From an uncultured Bacilli bacterium (GTDB taxonomy: Bacteria > Bacillota_I > Bacilli_A > RF39 > UBA660): 33,015 bases of DNA. The DNA lies in assembly GCA_947624115.1 (NCBI GenBank), contig CANQIS010000006.1:1-33015 (forward strand), in the 5' to 3' direction. Each line of letters begins with the position of its first letter. The stretch's first letter is position 1. The translations under genes and the position numbers were made by a program. Below the pieces are notes generated by a model. The model did not search any database and was not told where the DNA came from. It saw nothing but the letters and a program-made list of their open reading frames with translations. Shown in pieces: positions 23,857 to 31,117 of this stretch.

Positions 23857-24686
23857 TCTAGCACCATCTTTTTCGAATCTTTTATTCCATTAAAGAATTT
23901 TTGAATTTTATTTCTTTTATCATTCTCATATAAGATTATACAAACTAATTTCCAAGCAAGATGAATATAATCATGCAAATATTCCTTAAAGCTTAACCTC
24001 TTACTATATTTTCTTAAATAATACTTAATATTTCTTGAAAAAAAATATATCCTATTGGCATTATGATTAGTAGGATATACTTGCCAAAATAGGAATTTTC
24101 TTGTACTTCTTTTTCCAATTTCATGGTCTAATACAGCATTTTTTATTCTCAAAATTTTCTTATTACTCAATGTTATTCTTTTACAATAATCAAAATCAAC
24201 ATAATCTATAAACATTTTTTCATCAAAGAAACCAATATCTTTACATACTTTCAAATTCATTAACGATCCTGAAGTAATACATCGGTTTACTTCTAATGTT
24301 TCTTCTTTTTGAATTGCTTGTTTATTACGATTTAAGTCATTAATTATAGGACAAACAATAGCTACATCCTTATTATTAACATACTTTAGCATTTCTTCAA
24401 TTGTTTTTTTCGATAATATAGAATCTTGATCCAAAGTTAATAAATAATCAACATTTTTTTCATAAGACAATTCTAATATTTGATTTAAAGCTTTTGCAAT
24501 TCCTAAATTAGATGAATTTGATTTAACAATTATATTACCCTTATGTATTTTTTTTATTAAATCAAAATTTTTTGAATTGTTATCTATTAAAAATATATAA
24601 TCAGCTATTTCTTCTATTTCTTTAATATTATTTTTCAAATTATCTATATTAGGATTATAAAGCACTATTCCAACCGAAAGTTTCAT
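23853..24686 (-). CDS. Glycosyltransferase family 2, rhamnosyltransferase-like (RfbF/RgpB type)
   Basis: A 277-residue GT2 of the rhamnosyltransferase subfamily: KLSVGIVLYNPN at the start, IDNNS, SSNLGIAKALNQ, and LTLDQDS, the characteristic metal motif of this subgroup. FIDYVDFDYCKRI and LDHEIGKRS follow further on. The donor is likely dTDP-L-rhamnose. ATG 24686 overlaps the preceding stop (TAATG), and the stop overlaps the kinase-like gene, so all three are translationally coupled. Confidence 0.88.
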   Translation of the reverse strand: MKLSVGIVLYNPNIDNLKNNIKEIEEIADYIFLIDNNSKNFDLIKKIHKGNIIVKSNSSNLGIAKALNQILELSYEKNVDYLLTLDQDSILSKKTIEEMLKYVNNKDVAIVCPIINDLNRNKQAIQKEETLEVNRCITSGSLMNLKVCKDIGFFDEKMFIDYVDFDYCKRITLSNKKILRIKNAVLDHEIGKRSTRKFLFWQVYPTNHNANRIYFFSRNIKYYLRKYSKRLSFKEYLHDYIHLAWKLVCIILYENDKRNKIQKFFNGIKDSKKMVLE

Positions 24687-25525
24687 TATTTTTCACCAAC
24701 TTTCATACCAATTAACCTAGCTGCCATATCAAAAGGATATCTTAACAAAAGACAAAATCTTTTTTCCTCAATAATTCTTTTTAATATATATTTAGCTAGG
24801 CTAAATCCTGATCCAGTTGTACCATATTTATTGAGATAACTATTTTCTTTAAAAAACTTACCTGTTAACTTATATCGTTCATATATTTGCCTTAAAGTAA
24901 AATTATGAGAATGATAAACAATAGAATCTGCACAGTATTTAATTTTATAATCATTCATTATAACTTTGTATGCATAGTACATATCTTCACTTATTGGCAA
25001 ATTCTTATTATCATAACCATTCAATTCTACAAATTTCTTTCTATTAACTGCACACGATGCATCAGAATTAAAAAATGTTTTTAATCCCAATTTTTCAATA
25101 TCATTTTTACTTTTTATGAACGATTTATTTGGATAATTACTCTCTCTAGTATATTTTTCTATATTATTAAATTTACTTATCTGTCTTGAATAAGAACATA
25201 TAATTTCATCATTTATATCTTTAGTTAAATTATATAGCCAATTTTTTGACTCTATTACAATATCCTGTGTAATAAAAACGATTACATCTGCTTGGCTTTC
25301 AAAGGCAGCTTTTTCTCTAACAAGGCTGTGCGAAAATTCTTGTTTTTTGATTTTTTTATATTTATAATTATTCGATAATAAAACCTTTTCTGTATTATCT
25401 TCACTTTCTGTTAAAATATAAAGAATATTTGCTATATCAACTCTTTTTTGTTTAAGCAAACTATCATTTAAATCTTTTACATATTTTTCTGCATTATAGA
25501 GTGGGCATATAATATCTATTCTCAT
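24686..25525 (-). CDS. Glycosyltransferase family 2, rhamnosyltransferase-like
   Basis: A 279-residue GT2: RIDIICPLYNAEKYVKDLN, EFSHSLVREKAA, FITQDIVIESKNW at the metal site, AVNRKKFVELNGYD, SEDMYYAYKV with the catalytic ED, and VYHSHNFTLRQIYERY. The QEFSH...TQD...SED...HSH series is typical of rhamnosyltransferases in Firmicute capsule clusters. ATG 25525 has AGGAG upstream. It is the second enzyme gene of the operon, 126 bases after the initiating transferase, so it may add the second sugar. The 126-base gap shows no clear terminator. Confidence 0.88.
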   Translation of the reverse strand: MRIDIICPLYNAEKYVKDLNDSLLKQKRVDIANILYILTESEDNTEKVLLSNNYKYKKIKKQEFSHSLVREKAAFESQADVIVFITQDIVIESKNWLYNLTKDINDEIICSYSRQISKFNNIEKYTRESNYPNKSFIKSKNDIEKLGLKTFFNSDASCAVNRKKFVELNGYDNKNLPISEDMYYAYKVIMNDYKIKYCADSIVYHSHNFTLRQIYERYKLTGKFFKENSYLNKYGTTGSGFSLAKYILKRIIEEKRFCLLLRYPFDMAARLIGMKVGEK

Positions 25526-25651
25526 ATTTTACAACTCCTAATTCTTATTTTTTCTGCATTCTTTTCAGCTTTTATCGTTAGATAATACCATTAATAATAA
25601 ACACTATTTTATATAACCATGCATAATTACATAAAATAATATAACAATACT

Positions 25652-26326
25652 TTATTCTTCAGCACCATGGCCTTTAATTACAGCACCAAATGTTTTTAAA
25701 ATTATTTTTATATCCATTTTTAAACCACAATTTTTAGAATAAAAACTTTCTAATTCTAATCTTTTTTGGAATGTAGAATTTTCTTTTCCAGAAACTTGCC
25801 AATGACCAGTAATCCCTGGCTTAGTTTTCACGATTTCCTTAAAAAATGCCCCCATATCGTCTTTTTCTCTTGGCAAATAAGGTCTATTACCCACGATTGT
25901 CATTTGCGATAGGCATACATTCAAAATCTGCGGCAATTCATCAAGTGAAGTCCTTCTTAAGATTTTTCCTACTTTTGTAATTCTTGGATCATTTTTAATT
26001 TTTTTGTTTTTCTTATATTCTTTTGCTATCTCTTTATTTTCCTTTAAAAGCTTAAATAATACCTCATCAGCATTAGGTACCATTGTTCTAAATTTATATA
26101 ATTTAAATTCTTTACCGTTTTTGCCAATTCTATTCTGTGAAAATAAAATAGGACCAAAATCACCTGATAAAACATAAGAAATTTTTACTATTATAGAAAG
26201 AGGTATCAAAAGAATAATTCCAATTATGGAACAAACTATATCAAATATTCTTTTTATAAATAAATACATTGCTCTTTTTAGATTAAAAAAAACTGAAACG
26301 TCATTAATAGCTATTTCGTTATCCAT
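25652..26326 (-). CDS. Initiating polyprenyl-phosphate sugar transferase of the EPS cluster
   Basis: A roughly 224-residue short-form bacterial sugar transferase. It has one N-terminal membrane hairpin (FDIVCSIIGIILLIPLSII), then LFSQNRIGKNGKEFKLYKFR, RRTSLDELPQILNV and VGNRPYLPRE, with KPGITGHWQVSG at the end. It transfers a sugar phosphate (galactose, glucose or a HexNAc) to undecaprenyl phosphate and so starts the repeat unit. The N-terminal four-span domain of the long form is absent. The track start (TTG 26335) lies inside the AAGGGGG ribosome binding site; ATG 26326 is nine bases after that site, so I chose it. It overlaps the leader ORF by eight bases. It differs from the split resident transferase at 1-115. 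Confidence 0.93.
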   Translation of the reverse strand: MDNEIAINDVSVFFNLKRAMYLFIKRIFDIVCSIIGIILLIPLSIIVKISYVLSGDFGPILFSQNRIGKNGKEFKLYKFRTMVPNADEVLFKLLKENKEIAKEYKKNKKIKNDPRITKVGKILRRTSLDELPQILNVCLSQMTIVGNRPYLPREKDDMGAFFKEIVKTKPGITGHWQVSGKENSTFQKRLELESFYSKNCGLKMDIKIILKTFGAVIKGHGAEE

Positions 26327-26489
26327 AATAAGCAACCCCCTTAGAGCTATTTCTTACACAATAAGCCCACCTACACGTGATACCTATTTTCAAGTAAATA
26401 TTAGCCATATTATAATACACCTCTCTGATTATTTTATTAAATTTGTATTTACTAATTTTAATGTATTTTTTGCAAACTTTCTCAACCAT
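26319..26489 (-). CDS. Candidate 56-residue leader ORF of the EPS operon
   Basis: ATG 26489 has AAAGAGGGG at good spacing and encodes MVEKVCKKYIKISKYKFNKI and onward, ending KGVAYYG eight bases inside the transferase gene. An in-frame internal ATG (26408) has its own good site (GAGAGGTG) and would give a 29-residue peptide with two cysteines. It is the first ORF after the main promoter and is positioned to couple its translation to the sugar transferase. I recognise no family; it may be a leader peptide rather than a functional protein. The track's longer version (start 26570) lacks support because it begins upstream of the promoter. Confidence 0.35.
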   Translation of the reverse strand: MVEKVCKKYIKISKYKFNKIIREVYYNMANIYLKIGITCRWAYCVRNSSKGVAYYG

Positions 26490-26522
26490 AAAATTGCCCC
26501 TCTTTGTAAAATAGTCTTCGAT

Positions 26523-26551
26523 ATTATACCATACAAAGTGCTCAAAATCAA
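26523..26551 (-). promoter_or_regulatory. Main promoter of the EPS operon
   Basis: On the minus strand TTGATT (26551-26546), exactly 17 bases, TATAAT (26528-26523). It is the best placed promoter for the run of genes from the leader ORF and sugar transferase through to the flippase, about 13 kb, in which I see no strong internal terminator. Confidence 0.75.
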
Positions 26552-26945
26552 TATTTTTTTTACACCACAACGTAAAAACGAATTTAGTTCACGCAAAACA
26601 GCTAATAAATTAATTAATAAAAAATCTCACATATCTTCTTGTTAGCCTAATCAATTATAACATATTACTTAATACAAAGACAATTCTTTTTTTGGCTTTT
26701 TACAATATATATTTGAAAAATTATATCAATTAAAACGACAAAAATTTTTACTAGCCTATTTAGAAATATAAAGCTATAACACTATAATTAAAAACAATAG
26801 TTTGGTACCTTTTTCAGAACAAAACATAGTGTAAATATTTTGTTATATAATTTATATTTCTTAATGCCAAAACATTTACAATATATAATATGTAATTAGC
26901 CCATATAGTGCAATTAAATTTTGAAAATAAAGAAAGTAGTATATT
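26552..26945. other. Gene-free AT-rich interval between the EPS promoter and the acyltransferase gene
   Basis: About 390 bases without a supportable ORF. At its right end an AAGTAG/CTACTT hairpin (26934-26951) followed on the minus strand by TTTCTTTATTTTC overlaps the acyltransferase stop codon and may be a weak terminator. I see no other clear signal. Confidence 0.5.
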
Positions 26946-28022
26946 CTACTTCCCATTATTTCTTATTTCACCGATTGCCATAGGGAAAATTTTCCTAACT
27001 ATTTCAGTAGCAATTAACGAAATAATAATACTTATTATTACAATTAAAATAGATAAAATCAATTCAATAAAGATGTTACTATCTAACAACCACCGTGATA
27101 TTAAACCTAGCTTACTTTGAAAAACTAAAATTATAATTTTATGAAATATTAATATTCCCATAGTATTTCTACCTAAATATTCCAAAATTTTATTTTTATT
27201 AATAATTTTTGATATAAATAAAATGAATAAAGAAATACATATTCCAGAAATTAATGCTAGTGCAAAATTACCATAATCATATTCTACACAAGACACACCT
27301 CTGTAATTTAAAAAGCAACTTATTATACCAATTATAAGTATTGATATATATATATATATATATTTGCGACTATTTGACAATTTTTCAATTACATTAAATT
27401 CTTTTAATAAATAGCCAACATAGAAAAAAATTCCAATATTTAAAACAGTATTAATTCCAAATGGAAATATTATAAATTTATTTAAATAAATGACACTTAA
27501 AAAGCTAACAATAATTATAGGAACAAAAACTTTAATTTTTGCAGCATTATGCTTTTTTAAAAATTTAATTATAAAATAATAGACTACTTCCATAGAAAAT
27601 AATGCAGGCAAAAACCATAATGATGTATTTTGTTTCAAAGCATCCATATTCCCATTCCCATATAATATATTAAATAACATAGTTTTTAAATTGAAAGAAG
27701 AAGTAATATCTAACTTATTACCTATACTGCCTCCAAATAACATATATGGTATTAAAAACGCTAATGCCCAAATAAAATATGGAATCATAATTCTTAAAAA
27801 CTTTCTCTTAACGAAAGATAAAAATGACTCATTGTCTTTAACTTTAAATATGAAACCAGAAATCATAAAAAATAAAGCTATATGAAAACTATATAGTAAT
27901 TTAAATAATGTTCCTAAATGTTCTGAATGAACTATTGTATGTCCCAAAACTATAAAAATTATAGCAAATGCCCTAGCAATATCAACATAACTTAATCTTT
28001 TTTCTCTCATAATTACTCTCAT
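26946..28022 (-). CDS. Acyltransferase-3 family membrane protein (O-acetylase)
   Basis: A 358-residue integral membrane protein with about ten spans. RLSYVDIARAFAIIFIVLGH with the essential His near residue 24, FHIALFFMISGF and KRKFLRIMIPYFIWAL mark the Acyl_transf_3/OafA family, nearest to fucose-4-O-acetylase-like members. It would O-acetylate polysaccharide units using cytoplasmic acetyl-CoA. It stands upstream of the EPS promoter as its own unit. The start is either ATG 28022 (MRVIMREK) or ATG 28010. The nearest ribosome binding site, AAGGAGG, is about 25 bases away and separated from the ATG by a perfect hairpin. Confidence 0.88.
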   Translation of the reverse strand: MRVIMREKRLSYVDIARAFAIIFIVLGHTIVHSEHLGTLFKLLYSFHIALFFMISGFIFKVKDNESFLSFVKRKFLRIMIPYFIWALAFLIPYMLFGGSIGNKLDITSSFNLKTMLFNILYGNGNMDALKQNTSLWFLPALFSMEVVYYFIIKFLKKHNAAKIKVFVPIIIVSFLSVIYLNKFIIFPFGINTVLNIGIFFYVGYLLKEFNVIEKLSNSRKYIYIYISILIIGIISCFLNYRGVSCVEYDYGNFALALISGICISLFILFISKIINKNKILEYLGRNTMGILIFHKIIILVFQSKLGLISRWLLDSNIFIELILSILIVIISIIISLIATEIVRKIFPMAIGEIRNNGK

Positions 28023-28044
28023 TATAGAATTTTAATTTCTATAA
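28020..28044 (-). promoter_or_regulatory. Perfect hairpin between ribosome binding site and start of the acyltransferase gene
   Basis: ATTATAGAA and TTCTATAAT are a perfect 9-bp inverted repeat with a seven-base spacer. On the mRNA it falls between AAGGAGG and the ATG, so folding would bring the two close together while unfolding would leave them too far apart. Alternatively it is an operator. Confidence 0.45.
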
Positions 28045-28273
28045 TGTCCTCCTTTTTCTCATAAACTTCATAGTTTAATAATAACATATTTTTTTTATAT
28101 TTAATATTTTTTTTATTCTAAAAAATTAAATATTAATTAAAATATCATTATTTAATCTTTTTTTTGTAGAAAACTAGGTATGTTACAAATAATGCCAAAA
28201 ATCTTATTAAGATATATTTTAACAAGATTTAATGGTATTAAGTTTTACAAGTAATATCTTTATAATTTTTATA

Positions 28274-28295
28274 TTAATAAGTTTTAACTTATTAA
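28274..28295. promoter_or_regulatory. Palindromic operator candidate before the first plus-strand XRE gene
   Basis: TTAATAAGTT-TT-AACTTATTAA is a perfect 10-bp inverted repeat with a two-base centre, 34 bases before the ATG of an XRE regulator. Autoregulation through such a site is typical of this family. The rest of 28023-28328 also holds an imperfect inverted repeat (AATCTT/AAGATT, about 28190-28238). Confidence 0.5.
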
Positions 28296-28328
28296 CACAT
28301 AATATAAATAATTATGAGGTGATATTTA

Positions 28329-28595
28329 ATGACTTCTATGGAATTAGTAGGATTAAATACTAAATGGTATAGATACCAAAATGGATTAACTCAAGAGGAA
28401 TATGCTAATATAATTCAATTTAAGATAGCTTATATAAGTGCAATTGAAACAGGAAACGCTAACTTAACTTGCGGAAATATTGACGTAATAGCAGATTCTT
28501 TCAAAATTCATCCAAGTAAACTTTTTAATGAGCAAACTGCTTTGAAAGCAAAACAATTACCAAAAAGAATTGATATGTATAAGAGGGAATTATAA
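28329..28595 (+). CDS. Small XRE-family regulator
   Basis: An 88-residue single-domain helix-turn-helix protein: WYRYQNGLTQEEYANIIQFK then AYISAIETGNANLT give the four-helix Cro/CI core, followed by the usual IDVIADSFKIHPSKLF helix pair. Short basic tail. The ribosome binding site (GAGGTGAT) lies seven bases before the ATG. Its last six bases overlap the end of the convergent minus-strand gene. It probably controls either its own promoter or the neighbouring mobile-element genes. Confidence 0.85.
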   Translation: MTSMELVGLNTKWYRYQNGLTQEEYANIIQFKIAYISAIETGNANLTCGNIDVIADSFKIHPSKLFNEQTALKAKQLPKRIDMYKREL

Positions 28596-29303
28596 TAAAA
28601 CCTCTTTTATTTTGTTATAAATACTTTCCCATGCACTACCAAACTCTTTATCATTAAAATCATATTTTTCTATATTATTACTATATAGAAGTGTTCTTTC
28701 TTGTTTGTCACTTTCAATAATCTTATAAAATAAAACTATAATATTTTTTTTCTTACTTTTTCTCAAATTATAAAGTTTATATGCTAATTTAACACTATTC
28801 TTTTTAAAATCAAATATATGGTCAAATACTAAATCATGTAATTTAAGATAACAGTAACATGACAAAATATTATGATAATAATGAATTAAATCATAATTAA
28901 ACGAATATCTAGATTTCAATTTTTTAATTCCATCTTTTGAATTAATTAAATTGTAATAAGTTTCATTTGTAAATATCTCTATCGTATCAAAACTAATTTC
29001 ATTAAATAAATAGTCAAAATTTATTAAGTTAGAATCTAATAAATTATTCATAATCATTACTCTTAACATATTTGGTTTTGGAGTAAATGCTATATCTTTA
29101 TTTATATGTTCAAAAATATTATCATCTAGTATTTCAAAATCAATTAAAGAATACATAGACTCCAAAAACTTTACTGTTTTTTCTAGTTGTTCCATATTAT
29201 TAATCTTATCTTTTTTTATTATTTTAGTAATTACTGCTCTTATATCATCACTATAAAGTAAATGATATGAATTAATACAACTTTCAATTTTTTCAATATT
29301 CAT
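28590..29303 (-). CDS. Hypothetical helical protein (237 aa)
   Basis: A protein of about 237 residues, acidic/asparagine-rich and predicted helical, without membrane spans or a motif I recognise. The track start at 29321 is TTG. ATG 29303 is better because GAAAGGTGG lies seven bases upstream and overlaps the longer version's codons. It is convergent with one XRE gene (six-base overlap) and divergent from the other, an arrangement seen for regulator-controlled accessory genes. Function unknown; a toxin or effector partner of an adjacent regulator is possible but not shown. Confidence 0.65.
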   Translation of the reverse strand: MNIEKIESCINSYHLLYSDDIRAVITKIIKKDKINNMEQLEKTVKFLESMYSLIDFEILDDNIFEHINKDIAFTPKPNMLRVMIMNNLLDSNLINFDYLFNEISFDTIEIFTNETYYNLINSKDGIKKLKSRYSFNYDLIHYYHNILSCYCYLKLHDLVFDHIFDFKKNSVKLAYKLYNLRKSKKKNIIVLFYKIIESDKQERTLLYSNNIEKYDFNDKEFGSAWESIYNKIKEVLL

Positions 29304-29457
29304 ATATAATCCACCTTTCAAAATAAATGAGACAGCACAAAAAATATTGTACTGCCTTTTTAGTTTAAGATATAATTTAATAAGTTTTATCTATATATCT
29401 TAACATATTCAAATTATAACACTAAAATAATAAAAATCAACCGAAATCGGCGCATTT

Positions 29458-29479
29458 TTTTAGCAAATTTTTGCTAAAA
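29458..29479. promoter_or_regulatory. Palindromic operator candidate before the second plus-strand XRE gene
   Basis: TTTTAGCAA-ATTT-TTGCTAAAA is a perfect 9-bp inverted repeat overlapping a TAAAAT -10-like box (29475-29480), 29 bases before the ATG. Good candidate for autorepression. Confidence 0.55.
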
Positions 29480-29508
29480 TTCTTATAGCAGTGATGGAGG
29501 TGTGTAAT

Positions 29509-29748
29509 ATGCGTTTCAAAGAAGCAGTTAGTCAACGCATTTTTGAATTATGTTCTATGTATAATTATACTCCTAACAAATTAGCTGAATTATCAGCAAT
29601 ACCTCCAACTACATTAAGATCTATGTTAACGAATAAAGTAGAAAATCCTAGTGCTTTAGTAATCTATAAGATTTGTAGAACACTAGATATAGATATTAAA
29701 GACTTTTATAATTCAAAACTTTTCAAATATGAAAATATTGATGATTAA
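29509..29748 (+). CDS. Small XRE-family regulator
   Basis: A 79-residue helix-turn-helix protein of the short XRE type common in Firmicute mobile elements: AVSQRIFELCSMYNYTPNKL, ELSAIPPTTLRSML as turn and recognition helix, then SALVIYKICRTLDIDIKDFY. The track starts at GTG 29491, but that version contains the ribosome binding site. ATG 29509 lies eight bases after GGAGG and is the likely start. A palindrome overlaps its promoter and a terminator follows. Confidence 0.88.
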   Translation: MRFKEAVSQRIFELCSMYNYTPNKLAELSAIPPTTLRSMLTNKVENPSALVIYKICRTLDIDIKDFYNSKLFKYENIDD

Positions 29749-29756
29749 TTTATCTT

Positions 29757-29781
29757 AAAAAGAGGTCACACTCTTTTTTTT
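29757..29781 (+). terminator. Rho-independent terminator of the XRE gene
   Basis: AAAAAGAG-gtcaca-CTCTTTTT, an 8-bp perfect stem running into a T-tract (to 29781), nine bases after the stop codon. Confidence 0.8.
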
Positions 29782-29784
29782 ATC

Positions 29785-29966
29785 AAAAAAAGAACGCATT
29801 TCTGCGCTCTTCTACTCCTACATTATACTAGCCAAACAGTAAAACTCTACTTCATACCACAAAACTGTAACACTACTACATAACACAACTAGCATAACGT
29901 AAAATTTAATGTCGACATTTACTACAAACGTCGGCTTTAACAATATTTTTAATACCTTCGACCGAC
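29785..29966 (-). ncRNA. Candidate independent small RNA with promoter and terminator
   Basis: On the minus strand TTGACA (30002-29997), 18 bases and TAAACT (29978-29973) form a good promoter. About 180 bases downstream AGAGCGCA-gaaa-TGCGTTCT with one mismatch, followed by seven T residues (29785-29810), is a good terminator. No real gene lies between. The RNA contains a CGACGTTT/AAATGTCG hairpin and an ACAGT/ACTGT inverted repeat. A 25-codon frame (MLVVLCSSVTVLW...) lies inside but lacks a ribosome binding site. It faces the XRE gene terminator and could act as an antisense or type I toxin-antitoxin-like RNA; function unknown. Confidence 0.5.
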
Positions 29967-30182
29967 TATTAAAGTTTAGCACATTTCGACATAATCTGTC
30001 AATAAATTTCTTACATATTTCTTACATAAACTTTCTTATGTTTTTTACTAAAAAAATTAAAGAAATTATTTAATATAATCAAAAAATAGTAGTATAATTA
30101 AATTAAGAATTTTATATTTAATATAAAAAGTATTAGTAAAAAAATAATTATTGTCTATGACTATACCAAAAAGAAAGGAATT
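29967..30182. other. Intergenic region upstream of the DUF4325 gene
   Basis: Holds the minus-strand small-RNA promoter (29973-30002) and a plus-strand TATAAT (30093-30098) without a convincing -35, likely serving the DUF4325 gene. Nothing else recognisable. Confidence 0.4.
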
Positions 30183-30566
30183 ATGGTTTATATGGAAGAT
30201 ATAATAGAGAGAGAAAATAGTGAAAATTTACGAAGAAGACAAATTACTTATGTAATATCAAAAGAATATACTAATAGACCAGGTGGAAGATTTGCCGACT
30301 CAGGCCTTTATTCAGGTGAAGACTTTAAAAAGAAATTAATTAGATTGATGAGGAAAGCAAAAAGAGAAGGAAAAAAAGTAGTCTTAGATTTTGATGGTGG
30401 GTTTGGTTATGGTAATTCATTTTTAGAAGAAAGTTTTGGAGGTCTAGTTAGAAGTGGAATAAAGAAAGACGAAATATTAAAAACTTTTGTATTCAAATCT
30501 AAAGATGAGCCATCATTAGTCAACAAAGTGCGAACATATATAATGGAGGCAAATAATGAAAAATGA
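30183..30566 (+). CDS. STAS-like (DUF4325) domain protein
   Basis: A 127-residue protein whose second half, KKVVLDFDGGFGYGNSFLEE followed by SFGGLVR, matches the DUF4325/STAS-like family, small alpha-beta proteins often found on plasmids, phages and ICEs and frequently paired with a second signalling protein. About 25 polar residues precede the domain. RBS AAGAAAGG is close to ATG 30183 (alternative ATG 30192). It overlaps the next gene by 11 bases. It probably acts as a regulatory switch together with the downstream membrane protein; biochemical role not established. Confidence 0.75.
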   Translation: MVYMEDIIERENSENLRRRQITYVISKEYTNRPGGRFADSGLYSGEDFKKKLIRLMRKAKREGKKVVLDFDGGFGYGNSFLEESFGGLVRSGIKKDEILKTFVFKSKDEPSLVNKVRTYIMEANNEK

Positions 30567-31074
30567 TGGCAAATATGTAAAATATATAAAAATTTTCTTT
30601 ATTTCTGGACTATCATATTTATCAGTAATTAATATATTTTATAACAAAGGTTTTTTTAACCTTTCAGTAACTGACCTTTTATTGATAGGTATTACTTATT
30701 ATTTAGGTACAGCAATTATAAAAGAAAGAACAACAAATGAAAAATTAAAATTACACTTTGAAAATCTTCTTGATAAATTTGAAAATATGGTGTTCGATAA
30801 AGATAATATGGAAAATAAAATATTGGAAAACAATGAAATAGATTTATTGACACATTTAAGAAGACTAAATAATCAAATGGATGTTTTATTAGAATATGCA
30901 GGAAAACTAAATGTAAAAAAAGAATTACAAGAATTAAAAGATTATTATGACAATCTTAATAAAAAAATAAGTGAAAACACACATAAAATAACTGATGATG
31001 TGGAATTAGAAGTTCAAAGAATAAGAACAATTATAGAATTAAAGTGCAATAAAATAAAATTCAAAATTTTATAA
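30556..31074 (+). CDS. Membrane-anchored coiled-coil protein, partner of the DUF4325 protein
   Basis: A 172-residue protein with two hydrophobic spans near the N-terminus (about residues 10-28 and 38-55), then a long charged helical region with heptad-like leucines (residues 58-165, e.g. LKLHFENLLDKFENMVF, LRRLNNQMDVLLEYAGKL). No family recognised. ATG 30556 has GGAGG six bases upstream and overlaps the DUF4325 frame, so the pair is co-translated. The layout suggests a membrane sensor or anchor for the STAS-like protein. A strong terminator follows. Confidence 0.65.
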   Translation: MKNDGKYVKYIKIFFISGLSYLSVINIFYNKGFFNLSVTDLLLIGITYYLGTAIIKERTTNEKLKLHFENLLDKFENMVFDKDNMENKILENNEIDLLTHLRRLNNQMDVLLEYAGKLNVKKELQELKDYYDNLNKKISENTHKITDDVELEVQRIRTIIELKCNKIKFKIL

Positions 31075-31081
31075 AAACATT

Positions 31082-31111
31082 AAAGGGTTTGCAAAAAGGC
31101 AAGCCCTTTTT
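31082..31111 (+). terminator. Rho-independent terminator of the DUF4325 operon
   Basis: AAAGGGTTTGC and GCAAGCCCTTT form an 11-bp stem with one wobble pair and a T-tract on the plus strand. It sits between converging genes. Confidence 0.85.
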
Positions 31112-31117
31112 CAGTAT

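Noticed and set aside
26226-26645. Plus-strand 139-aa ORF across the EPS promoter
   Set aside because: Antisense to the sugar transferase and its promoter, no ribosome binding site, low-complexity product.
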